The notes below the pieces were generated by a model. The model did no database searches, was not told the origin of the DNA, and worked only from the letters and a program-made list of their open reading frames with translations. Positions 33,093-41,834 of a stretch of 64,000 nucleotides of DNA are shown one piece after another; within the stretch, counting starts at the first letter, position 1, and each line of letters opens with the position of its first letter. The stretch is from assembly GCF_007830265.1 (NCBI RefSeq), contig NZ_VLKE01000001.1, forward strand, positions 1,550,001 to 1,614,000. The letters are read 5' to 3'. The position numbers and the translations under genes were made by a program. Origin of the DNA: Micromonospora olivasterospora. GTDB lineage: Bacteria > Actinomycetota > Actinomycetes > Mycobacteriales > Micromonosporaceae.

Positions 33093-33647
33093 ATGGCGTC
33101 CATGTCTCTCGCCCTGTCGCGCCGCCGCGCGGTCGCCGCCGTCGCCGCCGTCCTCGCCCTCGGCGTCGCCGCCGGCCTGATGTGGTTCAAGCCGTGGACG
33201 TATGTCATCGACACCGAGGTCGACGAGCCGCTGTCGGCGGTCGTCACGGCGCCGCCGTCCTCCCCCACGGCACCCGGCGCCCCGACCGGACCGGCCCTGC
33301 TCAGCCAGGGCGAATTCGTCGCCCAGGTGTACGACACGTCGGGCACCGCGCGGATCGTCCGGGGAGTCGACGGCCGGCACCGGCTGGAACTGGTCGGGCT
33401 GGCCACCACCAACGGGCCGGACCTGCGGGTCTGGCTCACCGACCAGCCGGTCAGCCCGGGCGATCCGGGGTCGCGGGTCTTCGACGACGGCCGCTATGTC
33501 GAGCTGGGCCGGCTCAAGGGCAACCGGGGCAACCAGGCGTACGACATCCCGGCCGGCACGGACCTCACCGGGCTGACCAGCGTCTCGCTCTGGTGCAAGC
33601 GGTTCTCCATCTCCTTCGGCGCGGCCCCGCTGCGAGCCGCCGTGTAG
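33093..33647 (+). CDS. DM13-domain protein, membrane-anchored
   Basis: This 184-aa protein has an N-terminal transmembrane anchor (RRRAVAAVAAVLALGVAAGL), a Pro/Thr-rich linker and a C-terminal DM13 domain (about residues 70-180) with the typical LRVWLTDQPV, YVELGRLKGNRGNQAYDIP and SVSLWCKRFSISFG. DM13 domains are thought to take part in electron transfer or in modifying surface proteins, using the conserved cysteine seen here in WCKRF. ATG at 33093 follows GGAAGA; ATG at 33102 is an alternative. It lies upstream of the APS kinase gene, but no functional link is evident. Confidence 0.75.
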   Translation: MASMSLALSRRRAVAAVAAVLALGVAAGLMWFKPWTYVIDTEVDEPLSAVVTAPPSSPTAPGAPTGPALLSQGEFVAQVYDTSGTARIVRGVDGRHRLELVGLATTNGPDLRVWLTDQPVSPGDPGSRVFDDGRYVELGRLKGNRGNQAYDIPAGTDLTGLTSVSLWCKRFSISFGAAPLRAAV

Positions 33648-33693
33648 CCGGTTCCACGCCACACGGGCCCCGCTGGCCGTCCACCGACGTGGG

Positions 33694-33747
33694 GTGGCAC
33701 TCTCGACCGATCGCCGCACTGCTGCGAAACTGTGTGGCGGCCAGTGA
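33694..33747 (+). CDS. Possible 17-aa upstream leader frame before the APS kinase gene
   Basis: A short frame GTG...TGA encodes VALSTDRRTAAKLCGGQ and ends 12 nt before the ATG of the sulfate-activation gene. Short leader peptides with Arg-Arg and Cys near the end precede sulfur-assimilation genes in many actinobacteria, where cysteine supply is thought to be sensed. Here only one Cys is present and no clear -10 element or ribosome binding site is seen, so support is weak. Confidence 0.25.
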   Translation: MALSTDRRTAAKLCGGQ

Positions 33748-33759
33748 GTGGGGGGTTCG

Positions 33760-35289
33760 ATGAGCAACGGGTGGGCGCTGCCCGACGAGGTGCTTCGGGA
33801 CGCGCCGGCGTACACGCCGCGTCCCGGCGAGCTGGCCGATCTCGAACTGCTGCTCACCGGGGCGTACGCGCCGCTCACCGGGTTCATGACCCGGGCGGAC
33901 CTGGCCTCGCTGAACCGCCGTGGCCGGCTCGCCGACGGGACGCCGTGGCCCGTGCCGGTGGCCCTCCAGGTGCCTACGGCGCTGGCGGACGGCCTGGATC
34001 CGGCCGACCCGCAGCGCCGGGCGCTGGTGCTCACCGACGGCGAGGGCGCGCCGGTCGCGGCGCTGGAGGTCACCGACATCTGGACGGCCCGCGAGGGCGT
34101 CGCCGGGATCGGCGGCGCGGTGCGCCGGCTGGGCGACGGCGGCCACGGCCCGTTCCAGCGGCTGCGCCGCAGCCCGGAGGAGATCCGGGCGCTGCTGCCC
34201 CCCGGGCGGGTGCTCGGTGTCGTCGCCGACCGGCCGCTGCACCGGCCGCAGCTCGCGCAGATCGCCCACGCCGCCCGTACCCTGGCCGCGCACCTGCTGG
34301 TCATGATCCCGGTCGGCGAGGGCGTGACCAACGGGCTGCCCTCCGAGGCGCTGGTCCGGGCGGTCTTCGCCGCCCGGGACCGGATGCCCCCGGCGACGCT
34401 GGTCGCGGTGCCGCTGTCCCGGCGCCGCGACGAGATCAGCGACGCCCTGATCCAGGCCCGGGTGGCTGCCGCGTACGGGGTGACCCACCTGCTCTCCACC
34501 CGCGAGATGCTCTCCGGGGCCGGGCTGCGGGTGCTGGTTCCCCGCGAACTGGCCTACGACAACCGGGACGGGCAGTGGCGCTGGCGGGAGGACATCCCCC
34601 CGCGCAACCGGCGGCTGGCGCTGAGCCAGGCGGAGATCGACGACCTGCTCGACCGGGGCTTCCCGTTGCCGGAGTGGCACACCCCGCCGGCCGTGGCCAA
34701 GGAGCTGAGCCGGGCGCGTCCGCCGCGCCGGCACCGGGGCCTGGTGGTGTTCCTCACCGGGCTCTCCGGCTCCGGCAAGTCCACCGTCGCCCGGGGCCTG
34801 GCGGACGTGCTGCGCGAGAGCGGCGACCGGACGGTGACCCTGCTCGACGGCGACGTGGTGCGCCGGGAGCTCTCCGCCGGGCTTGGCTTCAGCAAGGCCG
34901 ACCGGGACCTGAACGTCCGCCGGATCGGCTGGGTCGCCGCCGAGATCGCCCGGCACCGGGGAGTCGGCATCTGCTGCCCGATCGCCCCGTACGCCCAGGC
35001 GCGGGCGACCGCCCGGGAGATGGCGCACGCGGCCGGCGCCGGGTTCGTGCTGGTGCACGTGGCGACGCCGATCGAGGTCTGCGAGCGGCGCGACCGCAAG
35101 GGCCTGTACGCCCGGGCGCGCGCCGGCCTGCTCACCGGGATGACCGGCGTCGACGACCCGTACGAGGAGCCGACCGACGCCGACCTGGTGCTCGACACGA
35201 CCGAGCTGACGATCGAGGAGGCCGTGCGGGCGGTCATGCACCACCTGACCGAGACCGGCTGGGTGGAGCCCCGCCTCCAGTCCACCTGA
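33760..35289 (+). CDS. ATP sulfurylase-like/adenylylsulfate (APS) kinase fusion protein
   Basis: The 509-aa protein has an N-terminal PUA-like and ATP-sulfurylase-like part (about residues 1-315) and a C-terminal APS kinase (about 325-500). The kinase is intact: P-loop GLSGSGKST at residues 334-342, then LLDGDVVRRELSAGLGFS and the segment NVRRIGWVAAEIARHRG. It should phosphorylate APS to PAPS. In the sulfurylase part the catalytic QxRNPxHxxH pattern appears as DRPLHRPQL and the GRDxAG pattern is not recognisable, so sulfate adenylation is doubtful. Such proteins occur in sulfated metabolite or PAPS pathways. ATG follows a GGGGGG ribosome binding site. Confidence 0.82.
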   Translation: MSNGWALPDEVLRDAPAYTPRPGELADLELLLTGAYAPLTGFMTRADLASLNRRGRLADGTPWPVPVALQVPTALADGLDPADPQRRALVLTDGEGAPVAALEVTDIWTAREGVAGIGGAVRRLGDGGHGPFQRLRRSPEEIRALLPPGRVLGVVADRPLHRPQLAQIAHAARTLAAHLLVMIPVGEGVTNGLPSEALVRAVFAARDRMPPATLVAVPLSRRRDEISDALIQARVAAAYGVTHLLSTREMLSGAGLRVLVPRELAYDNRDGQWRWREDIPPRNRRLALSQAEIDDLLDRGFPLPEWHTPPAVAKELSRARPPRRHRGLVVFLTGLSGSGKSTVARGLADVLRESGDRTVTLLDGDVVRRELSAGLGFSKADRDLNVRRIGWVAAEIARHRGVGICCPIAPYAQARATAREMAHAAGAGFVLVHVATPIEVCERRDRKGLYARARAGLLTGMTGVDDPYEEPTDADLVLDTTELTIEEAVRAVMHHLTETGWVEPRLQST

Positions 35290-35379
35290 TCCCCGCGCCG
35301 GTCCCGGTCCGGGTCCCCGGTTCCTGGTCCGGCGCGGCGGGAGACGACGCCGCTTCCGCGCCGGCCACCGTACGCGCTA

Positions 35380-35401
35380 GTGTTCGCATTTGTTGGAACA
35401 C
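35380..35401 (+). promoter_or_regulatory. Inverted repeat, candidate DeoR-type operator
   Basis: GTGTTC (35380-35385) and GAACAC (35396-35401) are exact inverted arms 10 nt apart. They lie 45 bp upstream of the regulator's start, in an A/T-richer stretch. Autoregulation by the DeoR protein encoded just downstream is a natural reading. Confidence 0.45.
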
Positions 35402-35445
35402 GTTCGACCGCGTGCGAGGCGGCGCGGAGAAAGCCGGAGGTGCGG

Positions 35446-36249
35446 GTGCTCGCGCGGCAGCGGCAGGCGGCCATCCTGGAGCGGGTCCGGGCGACCGGCG
35501 GCGTACGGGTGACCGAGCTGGCCGCCGAGTTCGGCGTCTCCGACATGACCGTCCGGCGTGACCTGGAGGCGCTGCACGAGCGTGGCCTGCTCGCCAAGGT
35601 GCACGGCGGCGCCACGGTGCCCGGCGCCGGCTCGACCGACGAGCCCGGCTTCCGCGCGAAGTCGGTGCGCCAACTGCCGGAGAAGGCCGCGATCGCCGCC
35701 CGCGCCGCCGCGCTGGTCCCGCCGGGCTCGGCGGTCGCCCTCTCCGCCGGCACCACCACGGCCGAGCTGGCCCGCCGGCTGGTCGACGTGCCGGGGCTGA
35801 CCGTGGTGACCAACTCCCTGCCGGTCGCCGAGATCCTGCACGCCGGCGGCCGGCCGGACCAGACGGTCGTGCTGACCGGCGGCGTGCGGACGCCGTCCGA
35901 CGCGCTCGTCGGGCCGCTGGCGGTCACGGCGATCCGCTCGCTGCACCTCGACCTGCTCTTCCTCGGCGTGCACGGGATCGGCGAACGGGCGGGCTTCACC
36001 ACGCCCAACCTGATGGAGGCCGAGACCGACCGGGCCCTGGTGGCCGCCGCCGACCGGCTGGTCGTGCTCGCCGACCACACCAAGTGGGGCACCGTCGGCC
36101 TCTGCTCGATCGTCGAGCTGTCCGCGGCCGACGTGCTGGTCACCGACGACCGGTTGGCGCCGGAGGGCCGCCGGGTACTGGGCGAACGGGTCGGCGAGCT
36201 GGTGCTCGTGCGGCCGGGCCGGCCGGCGAGGGAGGGGACGACGGAGTGA
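35446..36249 (+). CDS. DeoR/GlpR-family transcriptional regulator
   Basis: This 267-aa repressor-type regulator has an N-terminal winged HTH (RQAAILERVRATGGVRVTELAAEFGVSDMTVRRDLEAL, about residues 5-42) and a C-terminal sugar-phosphate-binding domain with SAGTTTAELA and the typical LGVHGI and DHTKWGTVG segments. GTG at 35446 is chosen because GGAGG lies 5 nt upstream; a GTG 6 nt earlier is also possible. It overlaps galT by 4 bp, so it probably controls galactose use and senses a galactose-pathway phosphosugar. Confidence 0.9.
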   Translation: MLARQRQAAILERVRATGGVRVTELAAEFGVSDMTVRRDLEALHERGLLAKVHGGATVPGAGSTDEPGFRAKSVRQLPEKAAIAARAAALVPPGSAVALSAGTTTAELARRLVDVPGLTVVTNSLPVAEILHAGGRPDQTVVLTGGVRTPSDALVGPLAVTAIRSLHLDLLFLGVHGIGERAGFTTPNLMEAETDRALVAAADRLVVLADHTKWGTVGLCSIVELSAADVLVTDDRLAPEGRRVLGERVGELVLVRPGRPAREGTTE

Positions 36250-37322
36250 AGCGCACGTCGATCGAGCTGGCCGACGGCCGGGAGCTGATCTACTTCGACG
36301 AGCGGGACGACGCGGTCCGCGACCAGCCGGACCGGCGGGAACTCCCGCCGCCGCCACGCGCGTCGCAGCTGCGGTACGACCCGCTCACCGACGAGTGGGT
36401 GGCGCTCGCCGTGCACCGGCAGACCCGCACCTTCCTGCCCCCGGCCGACCAGTGCCCACTGTGCCCGTCCCGGGGCGACCGGCTCAGCGAGATTCCGTCG
36501 CCCGACTACGACGTCGCCGTCTTCGAGAACCGGTTCCCGGCCTTCAGCGGACGCGTCGGCGAGGAGCCGGCGGAGATCACCCCGTTCACGCCGGTCCGGT
36601 CCGGCCAGGGCCGGTGCGAGGTGGTGTGCTTCACCGACGACCACGACGCCTCGTTCGCGCGCCTGCCGCCGAGCCGGGTACGCACGGTACTCGACGCCCT
36701 CGCCGACCGGACGGCGGCGCTCGCCGAACTGCCCGGGGTGGAGCAGGTGTTCTGCTTCGAGAACCGGGGCGTGGAGATCGGCGTGACCCTGCACCACCCG
36801 CACGGGCAGATCTACGCGTACCCGTTCGTCCCGCCGCGCACCCGGGCGATGCTGGGCGCGGCGCGCCGGCACGCCGAGCGCACCGGGGGCGGCAACCTGT
36901 ACGCGGACGTGCTCGCCGCCGAGCGCGCAGCCGGGACGCGCGTGGTGGCCGCCAACGAGCACTGGACGGCGTACGTGCCGGCGGCCGCCCGCTGGCCGTT
37001 CGAGGTGCACGTCGCCCCGCACCGGCCGGTGCCCGACATCCCCGCGTTGACCGACGAGGAGCGGGACGCCTTCGCCCCGCTCTACCTGGACCTGCTGCGC
37101 CGCTTCGACGGGCTGTTCGACCTGCCGATGCCGTACATCGCGGCCTGGCACCAGGCCCCCGTGCGCGTCGAGCGCGAGCTCGCGCATCTGCACCTGCAGC
37201 TGTTCAGCATCCGGCGCGCCCGGGACAAGCTGAAGTACCTGGCGGGCGCGGAGTCGGGGATGGGCTCGTTCATCAGCGACGTCGCCCCCGAGCGGGCCGC
37301 CGAGCTCCTGCGCGCCGCCTGA
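36246..37322 (+). CDS. galT: Galactose-1-phosphate uridylyltransferase
   Basis: This 358-aa Leloir-pathway enzyme transfers UMP between UDP-glucose and galactose-1-phosphate. The active-site motif HHPHGQIYAYP holds the nucleophilic His. The zinc site begins with CPLCPSR near residue 71, and the C-terminal segment with ELAHLHLQLFS completes the second half of the fold. The GTG start overlaps the stop of the DeoR regulator (GTGA). No galK or galE lies in this window; galK often follows galT in actinobacteria, but here the operon ends after galT. Confidence 0.93.
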   Translation: MKRTSIELADGRELIYFDERDDAVRDQPDRRELPPPPRASQLRYDPLTDEWVALAVHRQTRTFLPPADQCPLCPSRGDRLSEIPSPDYDVAVFENRFPAFSGRVGEEPAEITPFTPVRSGQGRCEVVCFTDDHDASFARLPPSRVRTVLDALADRTAALAELPGVEQVFCFENRGVEIGVTLHHPHGQIYAYPFVPPRTRAMLGAARRHAERTGGGNLYADVLAAERAAGTRVVAANEHWTAYVPAAARWPFEVHVAPHRPVPDIPALTDEERDAFAPLYLDLLRRFDGLFDLPMPYIAAWHQAPVRVERELAHLHLQLFSIRRARDKLKYLAGAESGMGSFISDVAPERAAELLRAA

Positions 37323-37419
37323 GACCGCCGGCGTTCGCGGGAGAGAGCGGGGCCGGGACAGTGCGGGGGCCCGGGACAAGGGCGGGGACCTGGGCCAGGG
37401 CGGGGACTCCGGACAGGGC

Positions 37420-37447
37420 GCGGGGGGCCCGGGACAGGGCCCCCCGC
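37420..37447. terminator. Terminator hairpin downstream of galT
   Basis: GCGGGGGGCCC (37420-37430) pairs perfectly with GGGCCCCCCGC (37437-37447) around a 6-nt loop. It lies within G-rich imperfect repeats. Confidence 0.65.
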
Positions 37448-37630
37448 AGGGAAGGGACGGCTTGGCTGTGCGCGACAGCCGGGAAAGCTGGCTGATCCGC
37501 ACCCGCTCCGCGGGGCGTTCCCGGTCAGCCTCCCTGGACGCGACTGGCACCACGTCCAACCAGCTCAACGAGCCACGTCACCCACGGTGACGCCGCCGGC
37601 ACGAGGCGGCGGTTCGGATCCGGCGCGGAA

Positions 37631-37670
37631 CGACGGAGCCCGCCGGCACGGGCGCCGGCGGGCTCCGTCG
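37631..37670. terminator. Terminator hairpin downstream of icd
   Basis: A 17-bp perfect stem (CGACGGAGCCCGCCGGC at 37631-37647 with its complement at 37654-37670) has a 6-nt loop. It lies 13 bp after the icd stop on the minus strand. Confidence 0.8.
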
Positions 37671-37683
37671 CGGTCGCGGTGGA

Positions 37684-38901
37684 TCAGGCGGCGAGCTTGC
37701 GCGCCAGGTTCTCGTCCAGCGCGTTCATGAACTCGTCGGTGGTCAGCCACGGGGCGTCCCGCGAGATGAGCAGCGCGAGGTCCTTGGTCATCTGGCCGCC
37801 CTCGACCGTGTCGATGATGACCTGCTCCAGGGTGTTGGCGAACTCGGTGACCGCCGGGGTGCCGTCCAGCTTGCCGCGGTGGGCCAGGCCCCGCGTCCAG
37901 GCGTAGATCGAGGCGATCGGGTTGGTCGAGGTCTTCTCGCCCTTCTGCCACTGCCGGTAGTGCCGGGTGACGGTGCCGTGCGCCGCCTCCGCCTCGACCG
38001 TCCGGCCGTCGGGGGTCATCAGGACCGAGGTCATCAGTCCGAGCGAGCCGAAGCCCTGCGCGACGGTGTCGGACTGCACGTCACCGTCGTAGTTCTTGCA
38101 GGCCCAGACGAAGCCGCCCTCCCACTTGAGCGCGGCGGCGACCATGTCGTCGATCAGCCGGTGCTCGTAGCTGATGCCGGCCGCCTCGAACTCCGCCTTG
38201 AACTCGTCTTCGTAGACCTCGGCGAAGATGTCCTTGAACCGGCCGTCGTACGCCTTGAGGATGGTGTTCTTCGTCGACAGGTACACCGGGTAGCCGCGGT
38301 TGAGGCCGTAGCGCATGGAGGCGCGGGCGAAGTCGCGGATGGAGTCGTCGAAGTTGTACATGCCCATGGCGACGCCGCCGCCGGGGAACTTGGCGACCTC
38401 CATCTCGACCGGCGCGGAGCCGTCGGCCGGGGTGTAGGTGATGGTCACCGTGCCCGGGCCGGGGACGACGAAGTCGGTGGCCTTGTACTGGTCGCCGTGG
38501 GCGTGACGGCCGATGACGATCGGCTTGGTCCAGCCCGGCACCAGCCGCGGCACGTTGGACATGATGATCGGCTCGCGGAAGACGACGCCGCCGAGGATGT
38601 TGCGGATGGTGCCGTTCGGCGACCGCCACATCTTCTTCAGGCCGAACTCCTCCACCCGGGCCTCGTCCGGGGTGATGGTGGCGCACTTGACGCCGACGCC
38701 GTGCTCCTTGATGGCGTTGGCGGCGTCGATGGTGACCTGGTCGTCGGTCTCGTCGCGGTACTGGATCGACAGGTCGTAGTAGTGCAGGTCGACGTCGAGG
38801 TAGGGCAGGATCAGCTGCTCCCGGATCTGCTTCCAGATGATCCGGGTCATCTCGTCGCCGTCGAGCTCCACGACCGGGTTGTTTACCTTGATCTTCGCCA
38901 T
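37684..38901 (-). CDS. icd: NADP-dependent isocitrate dehydrogenase
   Basis: This 405-aa TCA-cycle enzyme converts isocitrate to 2-oxoglutarate with NADPH. It belongs to the homodimeric, eukaryote-like class: [23 protein letters not shown] at the N-terminus, substrate-binding [12 protein letters not shown] and RHAHGDQY, and metal and catalytic residues in [13 protein letters not shown] and NYDGDVQSD. The coenzyme-binding segment [15 protein letters not shown] is also present. Length is standard. It is a single gene close to mdh and folD, an arrangement common in related actinobacteria. Confidence 0.96.
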   Translation of the reverse strand: MAKIKVNNPVVELDGDEMTRIIWKQIREQLILPYLDVDLHYYDLSIQYRDETDDQVTIDAANAIKEHGVGVKCATITPDEARVEEFGLKKMWRSPNGTIRNILGGVVFREPIIMSNVPRLVPGWTKPIVIGRHAHGDQYKATDFVVPGPGTVTITYTPADGSAPVEMEVAKFPGGGVAMGMYNFDDSIRDFARASMRYGLNRGYPVYLSTKNTILKAYDGRFKDIFAEVYEDEFKAEFEAAGISYEHRLIDDMVAAALKWEGGFVWACKNYDGDVQSDTVAQGFGSLGLMTSVLMTPDGRTVEAEAAHGTVTRHYRQWQKGEKTSTNPIASIYAWTRGLAHRGKLDGTPAVTEFANTLEQVIIDTVEGGQMTKDLALLISRDAPWLTTDEFMNALDENLARKLAA

Positions 38902-39039
38902 CGGCCGGCGCTCCTCTCGGGGGACACGTGCTCAAGCAGTACGAGCGTACTGGAAACCGGACGGCGCCCCCCAGCCGGCCTGGTGTCGGCGGCCGGAACC
39001 GGGGTGCGCGGCGCGGTGGACCCCTGGCACCATCGGCCG

Positions 39040-39516
39040 ATGCCACTGAGCCGCACCCTCGGGTCTATCACGGTCACCGCGCTCGTCGACGGGGAGGGGC
39101 CGTTCTTCCAGCCCCGCGAGCAGGCGTTCCCGGGCGCCACGGCGGAGCACTGGCGGGCGGCCGACGCGCGGGACCCGGGCGCGGTCACCCCGGACGGGCG
39201 GCGGTGGCTGCCGTTCCGCTGGGTGGTCGACGGCGAGGCCCGGCTGGCCCCGGCGGTACGCCTGCTGCCCACCCCCGGGCACACCCCTGGCCACCAGTCG
39301 GTGCCGGTGGCGGCCGGGGACGAGCGGCTGCTGGTCACCGGCGACCTGCTGGTGCACGCCGTGCAGCTCGTCGATCCGGAGCTGGCGTACGCCCACGAGA
39401 TGGACCCGGCGACCGCCCGCACCTCCCGGACGACCCTCCTGCGCGCCCTGCCGGGCACAACCACCCTGTCCACCCCTCACCTGAGCGCGGCCTTCGCCCC
39501 CCTCCGCGCGGGTTGA
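39040..39516 (+). pseudogene. Metallo-beta-lactamase-fold hydrolase with internal in-frame deletion
   Basis: The 158-codon frame has a recognisable N-terminus (ITVTALVDGEGPFFQPREQAFPG) and C-terminus (LLPTPGHTPGHQSV, then LVTGDLLVHAVQL). The expected central 90-100 residues, including the zinc motif HxHxDH, are missing. The two parts join at PFRWVVDGEARLAP. The frame is intact, so the deletion was in frame, but metal binding should be lost. The ATG has no obvious ribosome binding site. Confidence 0.7.
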
Positions 39517-39517
39517 C

Positions 39518-39566
39518 CAAGAGGTTTGCGTCGGAATTCGGGTGCCCGGACGACGCAAACCTCTTG
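39518..39566. repeat. REP-like inverted repeat (element C)
   Basis: CAAGAGGTTTGCGTCG (39518-39533) and its exact complement (39551-39566) enclose 17 nt, with partial pairing beyond the arms (TTGAC against ATCGA). It begins 1 nt after the stop of the MBL-fold remnant and could also act as a terminator. Confidence 0.75.
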
Positions 39567-39610
39567 ATCGACGGTGCGAAGCCCGGGCGGGACGGGGCGG
39601 GCGGGAACAG

Positions 39611-39647
39611 CGGGAGGGGCGCGCCGCGTGGCGGCACGCCCCTCCCG
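39611..39647. terminator. Terminator hairpin downstream of mdh
   Basis: CGGGAGGGGCG (39611-39621) pairs with CGCCCCTCCCG (39637-39647), with further inner pairing CGCC/GGCG. It lies 15 bp after the mdh stop on the minus strand. Confidence 0.75.
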
Positions 39648-39662
39648 TCGGCGGTGCTCAGG

Positions 39663-40613
39663 TCACATGGTGGCGATGTCGCCCTGCTTGGCGCGGACGG
39701 CCTCGGCGGCCTCCTTCAGGGCGGCCAGCTCGTCGGCGTCCAGGTCGGTCTCGACGACCCGCTTCACACCCTCAGCGCCGATCGCGGCCTCGACACCCAG
39801 GTACACGCCGGAGATGCCGTACTCGCCGTCGACCCAGGCGCAGACCGGCATGACCTCGCCCGAGTCCTCCGCGACGGCCTTGGCCATCCGGGCGGCTGCG
39901 GCCGACGGGGCGTAGTACGCCGAGCCGGTCTTGAGCAGCGCCACCACCTCGGCGCCGCCGTTGCGGGTCTTGACGACCAACTCCTCGATCTGCTCGGCCG
40001 GCATCACCTCGCGCAGCGGCTTGCCGTCGACCGTGCTGCGCGACGGCACCGGCACCATGGTGTCGCCGTGCGAGCCGAGGGTCAGCGTCTTCACGGACTT
40101 CACCGGCACGCTCAGCGCCTCGGCGACGAAGTTGGTGAACCGGGCGGTGTCCAGCATGCCGGCCTGGCCGAGCACCCGGTTCTTCGGGAACTGCGTGGCG
40201 AGCTGGGTGAGCGCGGTCATCTCGTCGAGCGGGTTGGACACGACGATGACGACGGCGTTCGGGGCGTACTTGGCGACGTTCTCGGAAACCTGGCGGACGA
40301 TCTTGGCGTTCGTCTCCAGCAGGTCCATCCGGCTCATGCCCGGCTTGCGCGGCAGGCCGGCCGTGATCACCACGACGTCCGAGCCCTCGATGGCCTCGTA
40401 GCCCTCGCCGTTCGGGCCGGTGGTGACGCCGACGAGCTTGGTCTCGAAGCCCTCGATCGCGCGCGACTGGTTGAGGTCCAGCGCGAGACCGGCCGGCTTG
40501 CCCTCCACGATGTCGGTGATCACGACGGTGTCGAAGACGTCGTACTCGGCCAGGCGCTGCGCGGTCGTGGAGCCGTAGAAGCCGGCCCCGACGACAGTGA
40601 CCTTCTTACCCAT
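39663..40613 (-). CDS. mdh: Malate dehydrogenase (LDH-like type)
   Basis: This 316-aa NAD-dependent TCA-cycle enzyme has the nucleotide-binding motif VTVVGAGFYGSTTAQ at the N-terminus, followed by an acidic residue in VITDIVEG (NAD preference). Substrate-binding arginines lie in GLPRKPGMSRMDLL, the proton-relay Asp-His pair in LDTARFTNFVAE and LTLGSHGDTMVP. Length and motifs match the LDH-like MDH class and not the larger actinobacterial MDH. A TACGGT -10-like element lies upstream on the minus strand. Confidence 0.95.
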   Translation of the reverse strand: MGKKVTVVGAGFYGSTTAQRLAEYDVFDTVVITDIVEGKPAGLALDLNQSRAIEGFETKLVGVTTGPNGEGYEAIEGSDVVVITAGLPRKPGMSRMDLLETNAKIVRQVSENVAKYAPNAVVIVVSNPLDEMTALTQLATQFPKNRVLGQAGMLDTARFTNFVAEALSVPVKSVKTLTLGSHGDTMVPVPSRSTVDGKPLREVMPAEQIEELVVKTRNGGAEVVALLKTGSAYYAPSAAAARMAKAVAEDSGEVMPVCAWVDGEYGISGVYLGVEAAIGAEGVKRVVETDLDADELAALKEAAEAVRAKQGDIATM

Positions 40614-40783
40614 GGTCGTCCCACTCCCTGCTACCAGTCGGTTTTCCGGACCGTATCAGTCATCCTGACACCGGACAGGCCAGGGGCAACGGCCAACGGC
40701 CGGATGGGGTGAACGTCACCGCCCGTCCGGTTCGCCGGTCGTACGCCCGGCCGCATGGCCGCCGCGCCGGCCCCGGGCGGGCC

Positions 40784-41644
40784 TCAGCCGCGCTCGGCCC
40801 GCTCGACCACGTTGGTCAGCAGCATGGCCCGGGTCATCGGGCCGACGCCGCCGGGCATCGGTACGAGCTTGCCGGCCACCTCGGCGACCTCCGGGTCGAC
40901 GTCGCCCGTGTAGCGGCCCTTGCCGTCCGCGCCGATCACCCGGGTGATGCCCACGTCGACCACCACCGCGCCCGGGTTGATCATTTCGGCGGTGAGCAGG
41001 CCCGGCACCCCGGCGGCGACGATGACGATGTCGGCGGCCCGGGTGTGCGCGGCGAGGTCGAGCGTGCCGGTGTGGCACAGGGTCACGGTGGCGTTCTCGC
41101 TGCGCCGGGTGAGCAGCAGGCCGAGCGGGCGGCCCACGGTGTTGCCCCGGCCGACCACGGCCACCCTGGCGCCGCGCAGCGCCACGTCGTGCCGGCGGAG
41201 CAGCTCGACGATGCCGCGCGGCGTGCACGGCAGCGGCGCGTCGTAGCCGAGGACGAGCCGGCCGAGGTTGACCGGGTGCAGGCCGTCGGCGTCCTTGTCC
41301 GGGTCGATCGCCTCCAGCGTCCGCTGGGTGTCCAGGTGGCCGGGCAGCGGAAGCTGGACGATGTACCCGTGGCAGGCCGGGTCGGCGTTCAGCTCGGCCA
41401 GCACCTCGTCGAGCTGCTGCTGGGTGGCGTCGGCCGGCAGCTCGCGGCGGATCGAGGCGATGCCCACCTCGGCGCAGTCGCGGTGCTTGCCGTTGACGTA
41501 CGCCTGCGAGCCGGGGTCGGCCCCGACCAGGACAGTGCCCAGCCCGGGGATCGTGCCGCGCTCCGCCAGCGCCTTGACGCGTACCCGCAGCTCGTCCTTG
41601 ATCTCCGCCGCGGTCGCCTTGCCGTCCAGGATCGTCGCCGTCAC
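40784..41644 (-). CDS. folD: Methylenetetrahydrofolate dehydrogenase/cyclohydrolase
   Basis: This 286-aa bifunctional enzyme interconverts methylene-, methenyl- and formyl-tetrahydrofolate in the cytoplasm, supplying formyl groups to PurN and PurH. The catalytic Lys is in [11 protein letters not shown]. Signatures include [13 protein letters not shown] and the NADP-binding segment [16 protein letters not shown], and the C-terminal [17 protein letters not shown]. The GTG start is supported by the alignment of the N-terminus ([15 protein letters not shown]). In related genomes folD commonly neighbours purH; here about 3 kb of accessory DNA separates them. Confidence 0.95.
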   Translation of the reverse strand: MTATILDGKATAAEIKDELRVRVKALAERGTIPGLGTVLVGADPGSQAYVNGKHRDCAEVGIASIRRELPADATQQQLDEVLAELNADPACHGYIVQLPLPGHLDTQRTLEAIDPDKDADGLHPVNLGRLVLGYDAPLPCTPRGIVELLRRHDVALRGARVAVVGRGNTVGRPLGLLLTRRSENATVTLCHTGTLDLAAHTRAADIVIVAAGVPGLLTAEMINPGAVVVDVGITRVIGADGKGRYTGDVDPEVAEVAGKLVPMPGGVGPMTRAMLLTNVVERAERG

Positions 41645-41766
41645 GCCCAGATCGTCTCACGGCCGGGGCTCGCCGTTCCGCCGACCCGTGTCCGGCGCCC
41701 GACCCGAACGGGCCGGGCCGACCGGACGGGCGGCACCGGACGGGCGGCACCGGACCATAACGATCC

Positions 41767-41812
41767 GTCACGTGACACTGGTCACGCAGGGTAATTCCCG
41801 CCATATGTCGGG
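41767..41812 (+). promoter_or_regulatory. Two palindromes upstream of the dppF fragment
   Basis: The perfect 10-bp palindrome GTCACGTGAC (41767-41776) is followed by GTCACG again and by the near-palindrome CCCGCCATATGTCGGG (41797-41812). They may be the remaining promoter or operator of a lost transporter operon, or of folD, which starts 123 bp to the left. Confidence 0.3.
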
Positions 41813-41834
41813 ATCGGGCGCCGAGTCCGGGAGT

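Larger units (their letters stand above)
37323..37683. other. 361-bp intergenic region between convergent galT and icd
   Basis: The region contains G-rich imperfect repeats of the form GGGACA(G/A)GGGC, two strong hairpins (listed separately) and no supported gene. Confidence 0.7.

Noticed and set aside
37565..37951. Minus-strand frame over the end of icd and the intergenic hairpin
   Set aside because: It overlaps icd in another frame and has shadow composition.
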